The position numbers and the translations under genes are program-made. Positions 60,541-64,000 of a stretch of DNA of 64,000 nucleotides are shown here, in pieces (the first letter of the stretch is position 1; each line of letters begins with the position of its first letter). Source of the DNA: Aspidiotus rigidus (Eukaryota > Arthropoda > Insecta > Hemiptera > Diaspididae); the NCBI GenBank assembly GCA_035079385.1, contig JAVHKY010000001.1, forward strand, positions 7,503,501 through 7,567,500. Direction: 5' to 3'. A model generated the notes under the pieces. The model was not told the origin of the DNA, made no database searches, and saw only the letters and a list, made by a program, of their open reading frames with translations.

Positions 60541-60759
60541 GTCTGGTGTTCTATTATCGGAATATTTGAACTTTCATGAAATATTATATAGAATTTCTGT
60601 TGTATAGGACGTGAAATAGATATATACCTTGAAATATTACAAAAACTATTGAGGTGTTACTAAAATATAAAATACTTCAACAAATTCACCAACGTAGTAT
60701 ATATTTCAAACCTGATGACAATTGAACCTTCAAAAATCGCTGGATAATATAAGTAACAA

Positions 60760-61380
60760 GTTGGGCAAAAAAAATGGAAAACTGCCCTCAATGAAAATAA
60801 ATCAATTAGAGTAGACTTCACCCTTTGCCAACACGGGTATGTCTCGTCCATTATTGATGGTAATCCAGTACCAGTAGCCAACTCTGCCAGATACCTCGGC
60901 CTACATTTGGACTGCCGGCTAAACTGGGCAGAACACATCCGTCAGAAACGTTCCTATCTCAACTTACTACTGAGGAAGTATTACTGGCTGATTGGATATC
61001 GCTCCAGTCTCTCACTTCAGAATAAAAAAATGATCTACATATCCACTTTAAAGCCAGTTTGGATGTTCGGAATAGCGCTGTGGGGAACTTCCAGACCCTC
61101 GAACTGCCTCATCATACAAAGGTTTCGGAATAAATCCCTCAGAATGATCACTCGAGCTCCGTGGTATATACGGAACGACCAATTACACTCCGATCTCAAA
61201 GTTGAAACAATCCAGGAAGCATTCGCTGCCGTCACATAGAGGTACTCAGTTAAGCTGCATCATCACCGTAACACCGAAGCTATCCAGCTATTCTACCGGT
61301 GAGGTAACGGAATCGGTTGTGTCGGGCATACCCGCTCGAGATGTGAATGCCTTATGTTACCTTCAAGCGATCTAGTTTGA
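60760..61380 (+). pseudogene. jockey-type LINE ORF2 fragment
   Basis: The + strand reads SIRVDFTLCQHGYVSSIIDG, then VANSARYLGLHLDCRLNW and AEHIRQKRSYLN, then KPVWMFGIALWGTSRPSN and RFRNKSLRMITRAPWYIRND. This is the post-RT region of jockey-clade elements (YLG-x-x-LD-x-RL-W-x-x-H-I; YG-x-x-LWG; Q-R-x-QNK-LR). It lacks the RT catalytic core and ends in stops. Confidence 0.85.
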
Positions 61381-61734
61381 AGTCCATATAATTATGTCAC
61401 TCACTAGTTAATAGCTTTTGTATGCAGTCCAAAATAAACATTGGAAAGAAAAATACCACATGCACACATATCAGTGCATGGTATTCCAGCCTTCTGGAAT
61501 TTACAATGTCTCCTGGAGCGGTCTTTCTGGCAGCTTCATTTCATGGGAATATCCAATGCCATATAGACAGGTGGTTGACAAGTCCATAAAGATTCCCAGT
61601 GTATTCCATCAGGCGCTCACTTCCAGCCCCCTACTTTTGGATCTGGCAATTTTTGATTTTTCTTCAGACACTGCCCCCACACGTGGATACCCTGACAAAC
61701 CGCGCGAAGACAGCGCTGTTGGAGAGCATCTTGA

Positions 61735-61985
61735 GTAGGTGGGACAGCAGTGATAGCGTCACTCAGAAAACTCGAAAGTCCATGGTTCAAATCCCGTCGT
61801 CGACATGAATAGAATTGATAAAATAAATAATTGATATGAAATGGGCGCCAAATTTGAAGAGGACGGAAGATTGAGATGACGGACTGAAAAGTAGAAACTA
61901 TCAGAAAAACTGATGAGTCCGCGAAGAGACACTTTCGAACCAACCAAAAACGCAGCTTACATGAGTTACAGAAATGTAATTGTAC
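61735..61985 (+). mobile_element. tRNA-derived SINE (candidate)
   Basis: A box-like sequence at 61744-61758 (gacagcagtgatagcgtc, with a GAC/GTC stem like a tRNA D-arm) and a B box ggttcaaatcc at 61784-61794 are spaced as in a tRNA gene. An unrelated body follows to about 61985. The minus-strand peptide TTGFEPWTFEF is a familiar by-product of tRNA-type promoters in SINEs. No duplicate copy in this window confirms the limits. Confidence 0.55.
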
Positions 61986-62009
61986 AATTTTACTTTTCCC
62001 AAAGAAATT

Positions 62010-62712
62010 CATGTTCCTCCCGGCCCCCCGAAGAGCCATGAGATTTTTTCAGGATTTTTTCTGAATTCTGCGGGAAATTTCACACAAGAATCCGTTTGAT
62101 TTTTCACAAAAACGCATATTTTTTTGCTTTGAGTTTTGGGGGTTTGAGTCCTCTTACCCCCTCTCAGAGACCTCTAGAAATTTTTTTACCATTTTTTCCG
62201 TATTCTACGGTAAATTCTACGTATAAATTTGTTCAACTTGAAAAAAAGTGCAAACATTTTTTCATCTTTTTTCATGGTTTGTGCTTCCTTTAACCCTCCG
62301 AGGGTCGCAGGATTTTTTTCATCATTTTTTCCGGATTTCGCGCTAAATTCTTCTTCGGAACCTGTTAAGATTTTTCCAGAAACACAAAATATTTTTTCCT
62401 CAATTGGGGGGGTGGCCTCTAGGTCTTTCGGACAGTCGGAAAAATTTTCTTAGTATTTTCCCAAATTCTACGGAAAATTTCATAAGAATATTTGTGAAAA
62501 TATGTTGAAATAGGTGTGTCACTTTAATTTTACCCCTATTCTAGGGGTTATCAGTCCCTCTGGGCCCTAAAATGTTGGAAGAATTTGATGATAATTTTTT
62601 TCGAATTTGGCGGTCCGAAGTACACAAGAATCCACATAAATTGCGAACCAAAAGGAATATTTCGGTCATTTATATGCAACAACTCCTTCCAATTAGGCAA
62701 CCCGGTATTATT
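62010..62712 (-). repeat. R4 repeat, right arm
   Basis: Inverted counterpart of 57129-57872. Outer ends of both arms lie next to aataat-type sequence. Moderate divergence between arms indicates an old pair or two independent insertions. Confidence 0.8.
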
Positions 62713-62719
62713 GTGCTCC

Positions 62720-64000
62720 TATGGGGTTTGGGCCGTGGCGCCATGGCTCAAATTTTTCATTCAAGTATCCTAAGTGTTCGTTCTTAATTTCATGATTTCA
62801 ACATACAATGCAAGGTCGAATTGTCTACCTCCCGGACTAGAAGATTTGATTTCAAAAAATGCTCTTCGATTCTCCTACTCCTCAGTGTCAGAGTAGTTTT
62901 GGCAATCGTCTTGTACGCGAGAGATTCCAGGTTGCGACTCTCCTGGGAGAGAGTCTCGTTATTTCATAATCTTAATTTGGTTTTGAATGAAGCGATAGTA
63001 TTATGATCAAAGCACCCATGTGTAACTTTTGTGACCACGGAAAGAGAGAATAAAGGTCGCATTGACTACAAAAATAGTCGAAATCAACCAGTTCACTTTC
63101 TCTGGTCTGACCCTGTTTCAGGTCAGTTTTGACTGACTTATTTAGCAGTTTAACTAGATTTTACAGCCAAACTAACTGAAGGAGACAGTTAAATTAACTG
63201 AAAGAACGAGTTAATAAATTGACCAGAAAGGAGTGAACTGGGTCGATTTTGACTATTTTTTACTGTCAGTGAGTGTGATAGTAAAACTATTAGCAAAAGG
63301 TACGACGATATCAAGGAGAGAATCTACATGTGCGTGTTTGTATTAAGTTAGGTTCTTATGGTGCGCGACGTGGAGTACACTTTATTTCTTGCCTCCTTCG
63401 GTTTGGTTTGAAAATAATACGAGATGAAGAGAGCGAACTTCGAAATTTTCAAATTGTTACAATTTTGAATAGTAGAATTTATTTTTCGTACTCAGTTAAG
63501 AAGACCTTTCGGTTTCCTTTCTCTCGTAAAAACTGCACTTCAAATTTCTGAGAAAAATAACACTAAATATTGTATAGAAACCGTCATAACATGAAAATCA
63601 ATTTTTCGCCATCCACATTTTCTTTTTTGGAGCGGGGTCACAGCAGCACTTCAGGTCGTACATATTATAATATATCTATGTTAATTTGTTTTCTATTGAA
63701 AATGAAATGTTTTTTTGAAGTGTCGGGGAAAACGAGAAATTTGCAATGAAAGGCAAAACGAAGCTCGAAGTCACAAAAGCTCTCCTACAACCGTTTTAGT
63801 GGAATATAATTGAAGAATATTCTACGATAATAAAGATATGCGCATCATAAAAATATGCGCATCGTACAAACTAACGATACAATATTAAAAAATTAAGTTT
63901 GTTTAATAATACAGTAATAGTTTTTCTTTTTGATATTCTTCTCATTTAAACGGTAAGTTTCACTTCCGTTTCCTATTTTTATTGAAGTAACTTTCTCGTT
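62720..64000. other. gene-free stretch with one small inverted-repeat unit
   Basis: I looked for the next NOS exon (calmodulin-binding segment, FMN motif) and found none. An imperfect inverted pair of about 45 bp at 63064-63107 and 63216-63262 (aaaatagtcgaaatcaacca against tgggtcgattttgactattt), about 108 bp apart, may be a MITE remnant. Confidence 0.4.

Larger units (their letters stand above)
57878..60560 (-). mobile_element. PLE-A copy 2, near full-length Penelope-like element
   Basis: Minus-strand order: N-terminal region with coiled-coil-like charged stretch, RT, thumb, GIY-YIG, noncoding 3' end with hammerhead-like motif (57923-57960). It inserted next to the inner end of R4. The 3' sequence lacks the MITE seen in copy 1. 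Three reading-frame blocks listed separately are interrupted by two frameshifts, so this copy is inactive. Confidence 0.88.

Noticed and set aside
61908..61945. ctgatgagtcc, an 11-nt match to the classic hammerhead core, inside the SINE candidate
   Set aside because: The required GAAA after the second stem is not in place (gacactttcgaacc follows), and only a three-pair GUC/GAC stem is possible. It could be a decayed ribozyme but is not supported as is.

Overview
This is a eukaryotic, almost certainly arthropod (probably insect) genomic window. It is AT-rich, has no prokaryotic signals, and carries one recognisable host gene whose exons are split by GT-AG introns. Most of the remaining identifiable sequence is transposable-element debris and satellite DNA. 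I cannot fix the species from the sequence.

Host gene: seven consecutive internal exons of a nitric oxide synthase (NOS) oxygenase domain lie on the + strand at 18618-18780, 45034-45125, 45902-46043, 55730-55869, 56053-56227, 56325-56426 and 56571-56765. All splice sites are GT/AG and all phases join. They run from just before the haem-cysteine region to the end of the oxygenase core. The 5' exons (zinc Cys motif, start codon) and the 3' exons (calmodulin-binding and reductase domains) were not found and are presumably outside the window or unrecognised. Introns of about 26.3 kb (18781-45033) and 9.7 kb (46044-55729) hold most of the mobile DNA.

Mobile DNA by region. 1-7.2 kb: unclassified dispersed repeats (called R1 and R2 here), a (TA)n tract, a decayed transposon-type Cys-rich protein and AT-rich tandem repeats. 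7.2-10.5 kb: nothing recognised. 10.6-14.6 kb: a small TIR element, a Penelope-like (PLE) fragment, and a PLE 3' end split by a 150-bp hairpin element. 15.3-16.8 kb: a 329-bp tandem array. 18.8-45 kb (intron): four LINE pieces or PLE copies, a MULE fragment, 45-bp satellite blocks and nested insertions. 46.5-49.1 kb: a 45-bp satellite array inside larger repeats. 49.2-50.9 kb: PLE with a hAT-type MITE. 51.9-53.9 kb: a MULE transposon with intact transposase, TIRs and an 8-bp target duplication. 57.1-62.7 kb: roughly 0.7-kb inverted arms flanking a long PLE, a jockey-type LINE and a tRNA-derived SINE.

The most notable structure is a set of four insertions (14.4, 20.1, 33.4 and 39.9 kb) of one architecture: 13-14 bp target duplication, inverted arms, and a one-sided tail of about 36-46 nt. 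This is the layout described for Penelope elements with inverted LTR-like repeats. Several PLE ends also carry a recurring hammerhead-ribozyme-like motif whose central stem shows compensatory changes between copies.
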